Source: Bacillota bacterium
Lineage (GTDB): Bacteria > Bacillota > Clostridia > Oscillospirales > Ruminococcaceae
Assembly (NCBI GenBank): GCA_023456995.1
Contig: JAEWNU010000092.1
Coordinates: 1-5,952 of the forward strand
DNA length: 5,952 nt
Direction of reading: 5' to 3'
How positions within the stretch are numbered: the stretch's first letter is position 1; every line of letters begins with the position of its first letter. Under the pieces are notes generated by a model. The model ran no database searches. It saw only the letters and a program-made list of their open reading frames with translations, and was not told the DNA's origin. Made by a program: the position numbers and the translations under genes. Below, piece after piece: positions 1 through 5,341 of this stretch.

Positions 1-43
1 GTGTTAATATGTGCTTGAAGACAAAAACTGTTTTGCAGGTTTT

Positions 44-73
44 CTGTCAAAGTTGAGTGGCAATTAATATAAT
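44..73 (+). promoter_or_regulatory. Probable sigma-A promoter of gdhA
   Basis: A perfect -10 box TATAAT lies at 68-73, with a -35-like CTGTCA (4 of 6 matches to TTGACA) at 44-49 and an 18-base spacer. Transcription would begin near base 80, giving a leader of roughly 23 bases before the ATG at 103. The -10 box covers the upstream in-frame TTG at 73, which argues against translation starting there. No operator or riboswitch is evident in the first 100 bases; a weak bulged hairpin at about 24-43 is not convincing. Confidence 0.6.
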
Positions 74-88
74 TGTTATTTATTGATT

Positions 89-94
89 GGGAGG
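89..94 (+). promoter_or_regulatory. Ribosome binding site that sets the gdhA start
   Basis: GGGAGG at 89-94 lies 8 bases before the ATG at 103, which is ideal spacing. It selects this ATG over the in-frame TTG at 73. The choice also aligns the N-terminus with clostridial glutamate dehydrogenases. Confidence 0.85.
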
Positions 95-102
95 ATTTTA
101 AG

Positions 103-1452
103 ATGAACGCGTATGTCGAAAGTGTAATCGAAAAAGTCAAGAAAAAGTACCATTACGAGCCCGAGTTCGTGCAGTGTGTTGAGGAAGTTTACAGCACCCT
201 GTCCCCCATCGTGGACGCACACCCCGAATATGAGAAAGCAGACCTGCTTGGCAGAATGGTCGAGCCCGAGAGAATGATCTCTTTCCGCGTGACTTGGGTT
301 GACGACAAGGGCATTGCTCAGACCAACACCGGTTATCGCTGCCAGTTCAACGGCGCAATTGGCCCATACAAGGGCGGCCTGCGCTTTGCTCCCAACGTCT
401 ATTCCGGCATCATTAAGTTCCTCGGCTTTGAGCAGACCTTTAAGGATTCTCTGACCTCCCTGCCCATGGGCGGCGCTAAGGGCGGCTCCGACTTTGATCC
501 CAACGGCAAGTCTGATGCTGAAGTTATGAGATTCTGCCAGGCATTCATGAGCGAGCTTTATCGCCACATTGGTCCTGACGTCGACGTTCCCGCTGGTGAC
601 CTCGGTGTAGGTGCCCGTGAAGTTGGCTACCTCTATGGTCAATACAGAAGACTCCGTGGTGCTTTTGAGAACGGAACAATCACCGGTAAGGGCATGTCCT
701 TTGGTGGTTCTTTAATTCGTCCTGAAGCGACCGGCTACGGCGCTGTTTACTATCTCTGCGAAGTTCTCAAGCATCAGAATGATACTATTGAAGGCAAGAC
801 TGTTGCACTGTCCGGCTTCGGTAACGTTTGCTGGGGTGCAGTCAAAAAGCTTGCTGAGCTGGGCGCTAAGCCTGTCACCATTTCCGGACCTGACGGGTAT
901 ATCTATGACGCCGACGGCATCATCACTGAAGAGAAGATTGACTTCATGCTTGAGATGCGCGCTTCCGGCCGCAACAAGGTTAAGGATTATGCTGATAAGT
1001 TCGGCTGCAAGTTCTTTGAAGGCGCTAAGCCCTGGGGCGAGAAGGTTGACATCATTATGCCTTGCGCAATGCAGAACGACGTTAACATTGAATCCGCTAA
1101 GAAGCTTGTTGAAAACGGCGTTAAGTACTACATCGAAGTTGCTAATATGCCTACAACCAATGACGCTCTTGCTTTCTTGATGGAGCAGAAGAATGTTGTC
1201 GTTGCACCTTGCAAGGCTGTTAACGCTGGCGGTGTGTCGGTTTCCGGCCTCGAGATGAGCCAGAACTCCATGAGATACAACTGGACTGCTGAAGAAGTTG
1301 ACGCCAAGCTCAAGCAGATCATGAAGCAGATTCATGACAACTCCGCCGAATGCGCTGAGCGCTATGGACTGGGTTACAACCTTGTTGCAGGCGCTAATAT
1401 CGTTGGTTTCCAGAAGGTTGCCGACGCCATGATGGCACAGGGCATTTTCTAA
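103..1452 (+). CDS. gdhA: Glutamate dehydrogenase, hexameric bacterial type (cofactor probably NAD)
   Basis: This 449-residue cytoplasmic enzyme interconverts L-glutamate with 2-oxoglutarate plus ammonia. Residues 1 to about 200 form the substrate domain: NTGYRVQFNG-like segment near 75-84, GPYKGGLRF (K90), PMGGAKGG (K114 upstream, catalytic K126) and PAGDLGVG (catalytic D166). The Rossmann domain follows, with GFGNV at 238-242 and SGPDGY at 261-266; the C-terminal part contains S381. All these positions match, after a one-residue offset for the initiator Met, the residues known in C. symbiosum GDH (K89, K113, K125, D165, S380). Length fits the 445-450 residue family. F239 and P263 correspond to the residues tied to NAD use in C. 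symbiosum; E. coli-type NADP enzymes have small polar residues there. A catabolic, NAD-linked role in amino-acid fermentation is therefore inferred, although automatic pipelines may name it NADP-specific. It has its own promoter and appears monocistronic. Codon use is strongly biased (AAG, GGC, GAC, TTC), suggesting high expression. Confidence 0.97.
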   Translation: MNAYVESVIEKVKKKYHYEPEFVQCVEEVYSTLSPIVDAHPEYEKADLLGRMVEPERMISFRVTWVDDKGIAQTNTGYRCQFNGAIGPYKGGLRFAPNVYSGIIKFLGFEQTFKDSLTSLPMGGAKGGSDFDPNGKSDAEVMRFCQAFMSELYRHIGPDVDVPAGDLGVGAREVGYLYGQYRRLRGAFENGTITGKGMSFGGSLIRPEATGYGAVYYLCEVLKHQNDTIEGKTVALSGFGNVCWGAVKKLAELGAKPVTISGPDGYIYDADGIITEEKIDFMLEMRASGRNKVKDYADKFGCKFFEGAKPWGEKVDIIMPCAMQNDVNIESAKKLVENGVKYYIEVANMPTTNDALAFLMEQKNVVVAPCKAVNAGGVSVSGLEMSQNSMRYNWTAEEVDAKLKQIMKQIHDNSAECAERYGLGYNLVAGANIVGFQKVADAMMAQGIF

Positions 1453-1478
1453 TAGTTATATTCCTCTTCCACCCAACC

Positions 1479-1510
1479 ACATGCGGGACCGTTTTATCGG
1501 TCCCGCATGT
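1479..1510 (+). terminator. Perfect 13-bp hairpin between convergent gdhA and cca, terminator-like
   Basis: ACATGCGGGACCG at 1479-1491 pairs perfectly with CGGTCCCGCATGT at 1498-1510 around the loop TTTTAT. It starts 27 bases after the gdhA stop and lies about 80 bases beyond the cca stop, so it could end transcription from either side. Neither strand has a U-tract after the stem (the + strand continues ACTGTTTATAAG), so it is not a textbook intrinsic terminator. It may instead stabilise the gdhA mRNA 3' end or act as a weak or factor-assisted terminator. The rest of 1453-1592 holds no gene that I can see. Confidence 0.55.
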
Positions 1511-1592
1511 ACTGTTTATAAGCGAACAGCAAAAATTCCATCTGTTTTTATCGCACTTTTAGTCTGTGCAACCACTTAATGCTACGCTTACA

Positions 1593-2951
1593 CTAAAGCG
1601 CAGCATTATTGCACTGATCGGGCATGTTATGTCGAACATATTCAAGCAATGCGCCAGTGTCGTTTGGCAAGGTTTCCTCAAGAACTTTTTCCAACAGCAA
1701 GTCAAGCACTGCACCAAGCTGTGGCCCGGGCATAACCCCCGCCGCGATAATATCTCTTCCGGATATTGCAAGCTCAGACCGGCTTAGAGGTGTTTGCTGT
1801 GACACGATGCTCTGCATCTGGCGTTCCACTTCTTCCAAGCGTGCAAGCCTCTCTTGTGCAATATTCGGCCGTCGCGCCATGATATCGGCCTTTTGCACCA
1901 ATATCAATCGACGCATTGGCTCAACCCCATATTTTGAAAGCAATTTTTTAATGGTTATTTTATCTGCGTTATAAAGTGGTAGATCGTAACACTGCACAAG
2001 GAATAGAATTTGTGCACGCATAATATTCCCCAACCGCAGGCGTCTAAGAATCTCTTCAGCCAACTTAACGCTTTGTGTCGCATGACTATAAAAATGTCCG
2101 CTGCCATCGGAACAAAGCGGTTTTCCGATATCGTGCAGCAGCAGCGCAACCCTCAGCACAAATTCCGGAGGCGCAAACCCTACCGCATGCGCAGCATGCT
2201 CATATACATCGTAGCAGTAGGAATTTTCCCGCTGCACTAACCCCGAAATGGAATTGAGCTCAGGCAAGACTGCAAAAATAACTTTGCGATAATTCAGCAA
2301 TACTCGCACGCAATCCGGAGCGCAAAGTAGCTTCACAAGCTCAGCGCTTATGCGTTCAGCTGAAAGCGCTGCAAGCTGCCCGGCATGTCGCAGCATGCTT
2401 TCCGCAGTCTGAGGCTCTATAAAAAAACCTAGCACAGCAGCAAAACGCAGCGCCCGTAATATACGTAACGAATCCTCGCAAAAGCGACGGTCCGGCGTCC
2501 CGATCGCGCGTATGATACCCGTTTTTAAATCTTGTTGCCCGCCGAACAGATCGATAATGCCGCCATCCTCATCTAAACACATTGCGTTGATTGTAAAATC
2601 TCTGCGCGAAAGGTCTGTTTCAATCGAGCGAGAAAATTGGACGCTATCCGGCCTTCGGCTATCAGAATAAGTCCCATCTTGCCTAAAGGTCGTTACCTCC
2701 ACCGGCGTATGGTCGATAACAACCGTAATCGTTCCATGCTTAGCAGCACTCTGCCCAATCTCCAGCGTCCTAAAACTAGAAAAAGCCACCAGCATTTCCG
2801 TCGGCGTAGCCGAGGTGGCGATATCCCAGTCGTGCGGAATATTGCCCAATAATAGGTCGCGCACACAGCCGCCAACCGGTACAGCACGAAAACCTGCCTG
2901 GCGCAGGCACTCTAGCACCATCCGAATATTTTCCGGGATATCAAATTGCAC
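1593..2951 (-). CDS. cca: CCA-adding tRNA nucleotidyltransferase (class II) with HD domain
   Basis: This 452-residue enzyme adds or repairs the 3' CCA end of tRNAs from CTP and ATP without a nucleic-acid template. The N-terminal polymerase head has GGCVRD at 27-32, the metal-binding D41-W-D43 with IATSA, RRDFTINAM at 116-124 and the base-recognition motif EDSLR at 159-163 followed by ILRALRFA. These are hallmarks of class II nucleotidyltransferases. A central HD region shows H252/H255 and LLHDIGK (H273-D274), a possible phosphohydrolase site. The C-terminal segment near 396-440 (SGRDII, GVMPGPQLG, LPND) resembles the tRNA-binding tail domain of this family. The start is GTG at 2951-2949, preceded by AGAGGGG 6 bases away; no better in-frame start is apparent. 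A poly(A) polymerase paralogue is the alternative, but EDxxR and the C-terminal domain favour CCA addition. It is convergent with gdhA, divergent from mrp and appears monocistronic. Confidence 0.92.
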   Translation of the reverse strand: MQFDIPENIRMVLECLRQAGFRAVPVGGCVRDLLLGNIPHDWDIATSATPTEMLVAFSSFRTLEIGQSAAKHGTITVVIDHTPVEVTTFRQDGTYSDSRRPDSVQFSRSIETDLSRRDFTINAMCLDEDGGIIDLFGGQQDLKTGIIRAIGTPDRRFCEDSLRILRALRFAAVLGFFIEPQTAESMLRHAGQLAALSAERISAELVKLLCAPDCVRVLLNYRKVIFAVLPELNSISGLVQRENSYCYDVYEHAAHAVGFAPPEFVLRVALLLHDIGKPLCSDGSGHFYSHATQSVKLAEEILRRLRLGNIMRAQILFLVQCYDLPLYNADKITIKKLLSKYGVEPMRRLILVQKADIMARRPNIAQERLARLEEVERQMQSIVSQQTPLSRSELAISGRDIIAAGVMPGPQLGAVLDLLLEKVLEETLPNDTGALLEYVRHNMPDQCNNAAL

Positions 2952-2957
2952 CGCTTT

Positions 2958-2964
2958 CCCCTCT
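2958..2964 (-). promoter_or_regulatory. Ribosome binding site supporting the GTG start of cca
   Basis: On the minus strand AGAGGGG (2964 to 2958) is followed after 6 bases by GTG at 2951-2949. This supports the non-ATG start, and the first conserved motif then falls at residue 27, as expected for the family. Confidence 0.75.
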
Positions 2965-2970
2965 TTCTTG

Positions 2971-2984
2971 TAATAATATTATTA
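2971..2984. repeat. 14-bp perfect AT palindrome in the cca/mrp divergent region
   Basis: TAATAATATTATTA is its own reverse complement. It lies in the cca leader, just downstream of the predicted cca -10 box and about 30 bases from the mrp -35 box. It could be an operator, or simply AT-rich sequence between promoters; no regulator is encoded nearby. The sequence is certain, but any function is unproven. Confidence 0.5.
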
Positions 2985-2986
2985 TC

Positions 2987-2995
2987 AGTATAGCA
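2987..2995 (-). promoter_or_regulatory. Probable extended -10 promoter of cca
   Basis: The minus strand reads TGCTATACT (2995 to 2987): a TATACT -10 box preceded by the TGn extension. No good -35 box lies 17 bases upstream. The start point would be near 2980, giving a leader of about 30 bases. An alternative uses TTGACC (3005 to 3000) with an 18-base spacer to TAATAT (2981 to 2976). Both would fit the short gap, and the choice between them is uncertain. Confidence 0.5.
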
Positions 2996-3014
2996 CATTG
3001 GTCAAGCAATACCC

Positions 3015-3043
3015 TTGACAGCCGCCTTAAATAGTCCTATATT
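3015..3043 (+). promoter_or_regulatory. Strong sigma-A promoter of mrp
   Basis: A perfect -35 box TTGACA at 3015-3020 is separated by 17 bases from TATATT at 3038-3043 (5 of 6 to TATAAT). Transcription should begin near 3050. The leader carries AAAGGAG at 3062-3068, 10 bases before the ATG at 3079. This is the best housekeeping promoter in the window. Confidence 0.8.
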
Positions 3044-3078
3044 TATGCAGGAGATTATTTTAAAGGAGTTTTTAATTA

Positions 3079-3909
3079 ATGAGCACAGAATGCAACCACG
3101 ATTGTGGCAGCTGCTCCGCAAACTGCGGAGACCGCCAGAATCCACAAAGCCTGATTGAAGCGCTTCATGCTAAAAGCAGTGTTAAGAAGGTCATTGCCGT
3201 TGTCAGTGGCAAGGGTGGCGTTGGGAAAAGCCTTGTAACAGCACTCATGGCCTGCGAAATGAACCGGCGCGGTGCCCACGTTGGCATATTAGATGCAGAT
3301 GTCACCGGTCCTTCAGCCCCGCGCGCGTTTGGCATTACCCAAAAGGCCACCACCGATGGCAATGTGATATTACCGGTAGCATCAGCGGAAGGCATCGACG
3401 TAATGAGCGTCAACCTGCTGCTTGAAAACGATGCAGATCCTGTTGTCTGGCGCGGACCTATTATCGCCAGCGCGGTCAAGCAGTTTTGGAGCGATGTGCT
3501 CTGGGAGGATATTGACTATATGTTTATTGACATGCCCCCCGGAACCGGCGACGTCCCGCTGACGGTGTTTCAATCCATCCCAGTTAATGGCATTATTGTT
3601 GTTACCTCTCCACAAGACTTGGTTTCGATGATCGTTGAGAAGGCGATGCGCATGGCTGAGATGATGAACATACCGGTTCTAGGGCTGGTGGAAAATATGA
3701 GCTATGTCGAATGCCCCGACTGTGGCAAAAAGTTCTCGATATTTGGCGAAAGCAAGCTGGAAGAGATTGCGGAACAGCACAAAACTCGTGTGCTGGGTCG
3801 GCTGCCGATAAAGCGTGAAATTGCCGCAGCGGTGGATGCTGGAGTAATTGAAAGCATCCCTGGCGGGGATTGGCTGGCCTTGGCGGCCAACGCTGTAGCC
3901 GCGCTGTAA
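3079..3909 (+). CDS. mrp: Mrp/NBP35-family P-loop ATPase, Fe-S cluster carrier
   Basis: This 276-residue cytoplasmic protein belongs to the Mrp/ApbC/NBP35 group of deviant Walker A ATPases, which bind and transfer [4Fe-4S] clusters to apo-proteins. Visible motifs are the deviant Walker A GKGGVGKS at 44-51 (signature K45, P-loop K50), the switch-like LDADVTGPS at 71-79, and Walker B/switch FIDMPPGTGD at 149-158. ENMSYVECPDC at 205-215 follows, and its CxxC (C212, C215) is the conserved dimer-bridging cluster site. An N-terminal cluster C5-x3-C9-x2-C12-x3-C16 precedes the ATPase core, reminiscent of the extra Fe-S site in NBP35-like proteins; short Mrp proteins often lack it. It has its own strong promoter and terminator, so it is probably monocistronic. 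MinD/ParA ATPases share the fold, but the CxxC and PPGTGD motifs identify Mrp. The client proteins are unknown. Confidence 0.93.
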   Translation: MSTECNHDCGSCSANCGDRQNPQSLIEALHAKSSVKKVIAVVSGKGGVGKSLVTALMACEMNRRGAHVGILDADVTGPSAPRAFGITQKATTDGNVILPVASAEGIDVMSVNLLLENDADPVVWRGPIIASAVKQFWSDVLWEDIDYMFIDMPPGTGDVPLTVFQSIPVNGIIVVTSPQDLVSMIVEKAMRMAEMMNIPVLGLVENMSYVECPDCGKKFSIFGESKLEEIAEQHKTRVLGRLPIKREIAAAVDAGVIESIPGGDWLALAANAVAAL

Positions 3910-3938
3910 GAAGCGTATGGCAAGCGTTGATAATAAGC

Positions 3939-3967
3939 AAAAAAGGCTGCAGTCGCAGCCTTTTTTT
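3939..3967 (+). terminator. Intrinsic terminator of mrp
   Basis: GGCTGC (3945-3950), loop AGTC and GCAGCC (3955-3960) form a GC stem flanked by A6 before and T7 after (3961-3967). This is a classic rho-independent terminator about 30 bases past the mrp stop. The A-tract allows it to work from the opposite strand as a backup for rpsT. Confidence 0.9.
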
Positions 3968-4014
3968 AAATAGATTGAATAGATGTTATTAAAACGTTAA
4001 AACCCGCACAAACT

Positions 4015-4044
4015 AAAAACGAACGGTGAAACCGTTCGTTTTTT
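4015..4044 (-). terminator. Intrinsic terminator of rpsT (bidirectional form)
   Basis: AAAACGAACGGT at 4016-4027 pairs perfectly with ACCGTTCGTTTT at 4031-4042 around a 3-base loop. On the minus strand the stem begins a few bases after the rpsT stop (4049-4047), and the A-run at 4015-4019 supplies a U-tract. The plus strand also has a T-run (4039-4044), so it can stop transcription in both directions. Confidence 0.85.
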
Positions 4045-4046
4045 GT

Positions 4047-4307
4047 TTAGCCTATTTTATTCAGCTTGATGGCCAATGCAGATTTCTTGCGGGAAGCTGT
4101 ATTCTTATGAATAATTCCCTTAGCTGCGGCCTGATCAACAAGCTTAATGGCATTGCGAATAACCTCAGCGCTGTTTGCAGCACCCTCTGCGAGAGAAAGC
4201 TCCGCTTTCTTCACGGTAGATCTCAGACGGGATTTCTGAGCCTTGTTGAGTTCGGTTTTTATGGCAATAACCTTTACTCTTTTTTTGGCGGATTTGATGT
4301 TGGGCAT
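4047..4307 (-). CDS. rpsT: 30S ribosomal protein S20
   Basis: This 86-residue, lysine-rich protein binds 16S rRNA early in assembly of the small subunit. The start MPNIKSAKKRVKV and the C-terminal KGIIHKNTASRKKSALA are typical of S20, and the length matches the family's 85-90 residues. A near-perfect Shine-Dalgarno sequence AGGAGGTG (4320 to 4313) lies 5 bases before the ATG, fitting a highly translated gene. It is a single-gene unit with a putative promoter at 4373-4345 and a terminator directly after the stop. It is divergent from gpr, the arrangement also known in Bacillus. No S20 autoregulatory structure could be recognised in the short leader. Confidence 0.97.
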   Translation of the reverse strand: MPNIKSAKKRVKVIAIKTELNKAQKSRLRSTVKKAELSLAEGAANSAEVIRNAIKLVDQAAAKGIIHKNTASRKKSALAIKLNKIG

Positions 4308-4344
4308 TGTTACACCTCCTTACTATCGCAGTACAGTACAAGTT

Positions 4345-4373
4345 ATATTATCATTATTTGCGCAAAAAAGCAA
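4345..4373 (-). promoter_or_regulatory. Putative rpsT promoter
   Basis: On the minus strand TTGCTT (4373-4368) and TAATAT (4350-4345) are separated by 17 bases, with the AT-rich sequence expected of a strong promoter around them. The -35 matches consensus only in TTG, and an alternative -10, TATAAC, overlaps. The start point would be near 4338, giving a leader of about 30 bases. This 100-base gap must also hold the gpr promoter, which I could not place with confidence. Confidence 0.45.
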
Positions 4374-4409
4374 CTGTTTTCACAATTTTTTTGATGGGAA
4401 GATTTTATT

Positions 4410-5264
4410 ATGCAAAATTCAGCAGAAACTCGTACCGATCTCGCTCTTGAAGCAGCCGATACCGGCGACGGAAAGCTGCCCGACGGTGTATCCGTCTCAG
4501 AAAAGGTTATTCAGGATATTAAATTTACCAATGTCTGCATCGAGACGCCGCAGGCCGCCAAGCGTCTTGGCCGACCAATTGGAACATATCTGACCTTTGA
4601 GGGCGAACTGACAAACTCGCAGGCGTTTATCAATCTTTTGACTCAGTCCTTGCAGGAACTGTTACCCAAAGGGCCGGTGTTGGTGGTGGGGCTGGGCAAC
4701 CGCGACATTACGCCCGATGCACTGGGTCCCGATGTCGCACAGCAGGTAATTGCTACCTATCACTTTTTGCCCGAACAGCTTGAAAGCATTGGTCTGCAAA
4801 ATTTGCGTAAGGTTTGCTCACTGGCGCCTGGCGTCATGGGACAGACTGGGTTTGAGGTTGCAAATCTTGTCGCATCAGCGATTAAAACGCTGCCATTTTC
4901 TGCCGTGATTGCAGTGGATGCGCTGGCAGCGCGCTCCGCCTCGCGCCTTGGCAAGACGATACAGCTTTCGACCTCAGGCATTTCGCCTGGTTCCGGTGTC
5001 TTAAATGCACGGGCAGAGCTTTCAAACCAGTCTTTAGGCGTGCCCGTATTTTCGCTCGGCATTCCAACTGTAGTGGATGCCGCCACGCTTTTAAGTGATT
5101 TTTGCCCCTCCTGTAGCGGCAGTGACACTGCGGCTTCTATGATGGTAACGCCCCGAGATATCGACCAAATTATCACACAAGGGGCACGCATTATGGCTGT
5201 AGCTATAAATCGGGCGCTTCAACCGCAGTTGAGCCAGCAAGATATCACAGAATTGATGAGCTAA
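4410..5264 (+). CDS. gpr: GPR germination protease (spore SASP endopeptidase), short form
   Basis: GPR is made as a zymogen in the forespore; on germination it cleaves the small acid-soluble proteins that coat spore DNA, releasing amino acids. Family motifs in this 284-residue protein are RTDLALEA at 8-15 (the pro-region boundary zone), VVGLGNRDITPDALGP at 92-107, APGVMGQTG at 139-147, VDALAARSASRLG at 169-181, STSGISPGSGV at 187-197, SLGIPTVVDA at 215-224 and MVTPRDID at 245-252. D103 and D170 align with the two aspartates (D127 and D193 in B. megaterium) of peptidase family A25. Bacillus GPR is about 370 residues; here the pro-region is shorter, and a segment of roughly 60 residues between VVDA and MVTP is replaced by a short loop containing CPSC. 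The ATG follows a weak GGGAAG site (4396-4401). spoIIP follows 77 bases later with no terminator between, so the two are probably co-transcribed. Forespore sigma factor control (F/G) is expected from the family, but I found no clear match. Confidence 0.93.
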   Translation: MQNSAETRTDLALEAADTGDGKLPDGVSVSEKVIQDIKFTNVCIETPQAAKRLGRPIGTYLTFEGELTNSQAFINLLTQSLQELLPKGPVLVVGLGNRDITPDALGPDVAQQVIATYHFLPEQLESIGLQNLRKVCSLAPGVMGQTGFEVANLVASAIKTLPFSAVIAVDALAARSASRLGKTIQLSTSGISPGSGVLNARAELSNQSLGVPVFSLGIPTVVDAATLLSDFCPSCSGSDTAASMMVTPRDIDQIITQGARIMAVAINRALQPQLSQQDITELMS

Positions 5265-5328
5265 TCTCGCAGCATGTGATATTGCATACTTCTCCGGTCC
5301 ACCGAATAAGATGGAATGATGACTATAC

Positions 5329-5334
5329 GGAGGG
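5329..5334 (+). promoter_or_regulatory. Ribosome binding site that sets the spoIIP start
   Basis: GGAGGG lies 7 bases before the GTG at 5342. The in-frame ATG at 5336 is only one base from this site, too close for normal initiation, and the next upstream in-frame ATG (5312) runs into a stop two codons later. Confidence 0.75.
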
Positions 5335-5341
5335 CATGCAG

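Noticed and set aside
73..102. Ten-codon N-terminal extension of gdhA from a TTG at 73
   Set aside because: The TTG overlaps the predicted -10 box, whereas the ATG at 103 has an ideal ribosome binding site and matches family N-termini.
76..1335. Long minus-strand reading frames across gdhA (76-642 and 712-1335)
   Set aside because: They mirror the codon bias of gdhA, have no ribosome binding site or recognisable motifs, and lie wholly inside a well-supported gene.
4331..4358. Possible forespore sigma G/F promoter for gpr (GTACA with CATTATT)
   Set aside because: CATTATT partly fits a sigma G -10 box, but the -35 is poor and the region overlaps the rpsT promoter; the evidence is too weak to annotate.
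4357..4366. TTTGCGCAAA palindrome in the rpsT/gpr gap
   Set aside because: Ten bases inside AT-rich promoter spacer is easily expected by chance, and no second copy is seen.
4243..4593. Plus-strand frame spanning the rpsT start, its promoter and the gpr start
   Set aside because: It overlaps two conserved genes and a promoter region, and its translation is low-quality with no recognisable family.
5295..5304. Small CGGT-CC-ACCG hairpin between gpr and spoIIP
   Set aside because: A 4-bp stem with a 2-base loop and no U-tract is not a credible terminator.
5276..5307. Possible sigma E promoter for spoIIP (GTGATATT then CACCGAAT)
   Set aside because: The -35-like element is reasonable, but the -10 matches only about 5 of 8 positions and the spacer is too long. 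Read-through from gpr is enough to explain expression.
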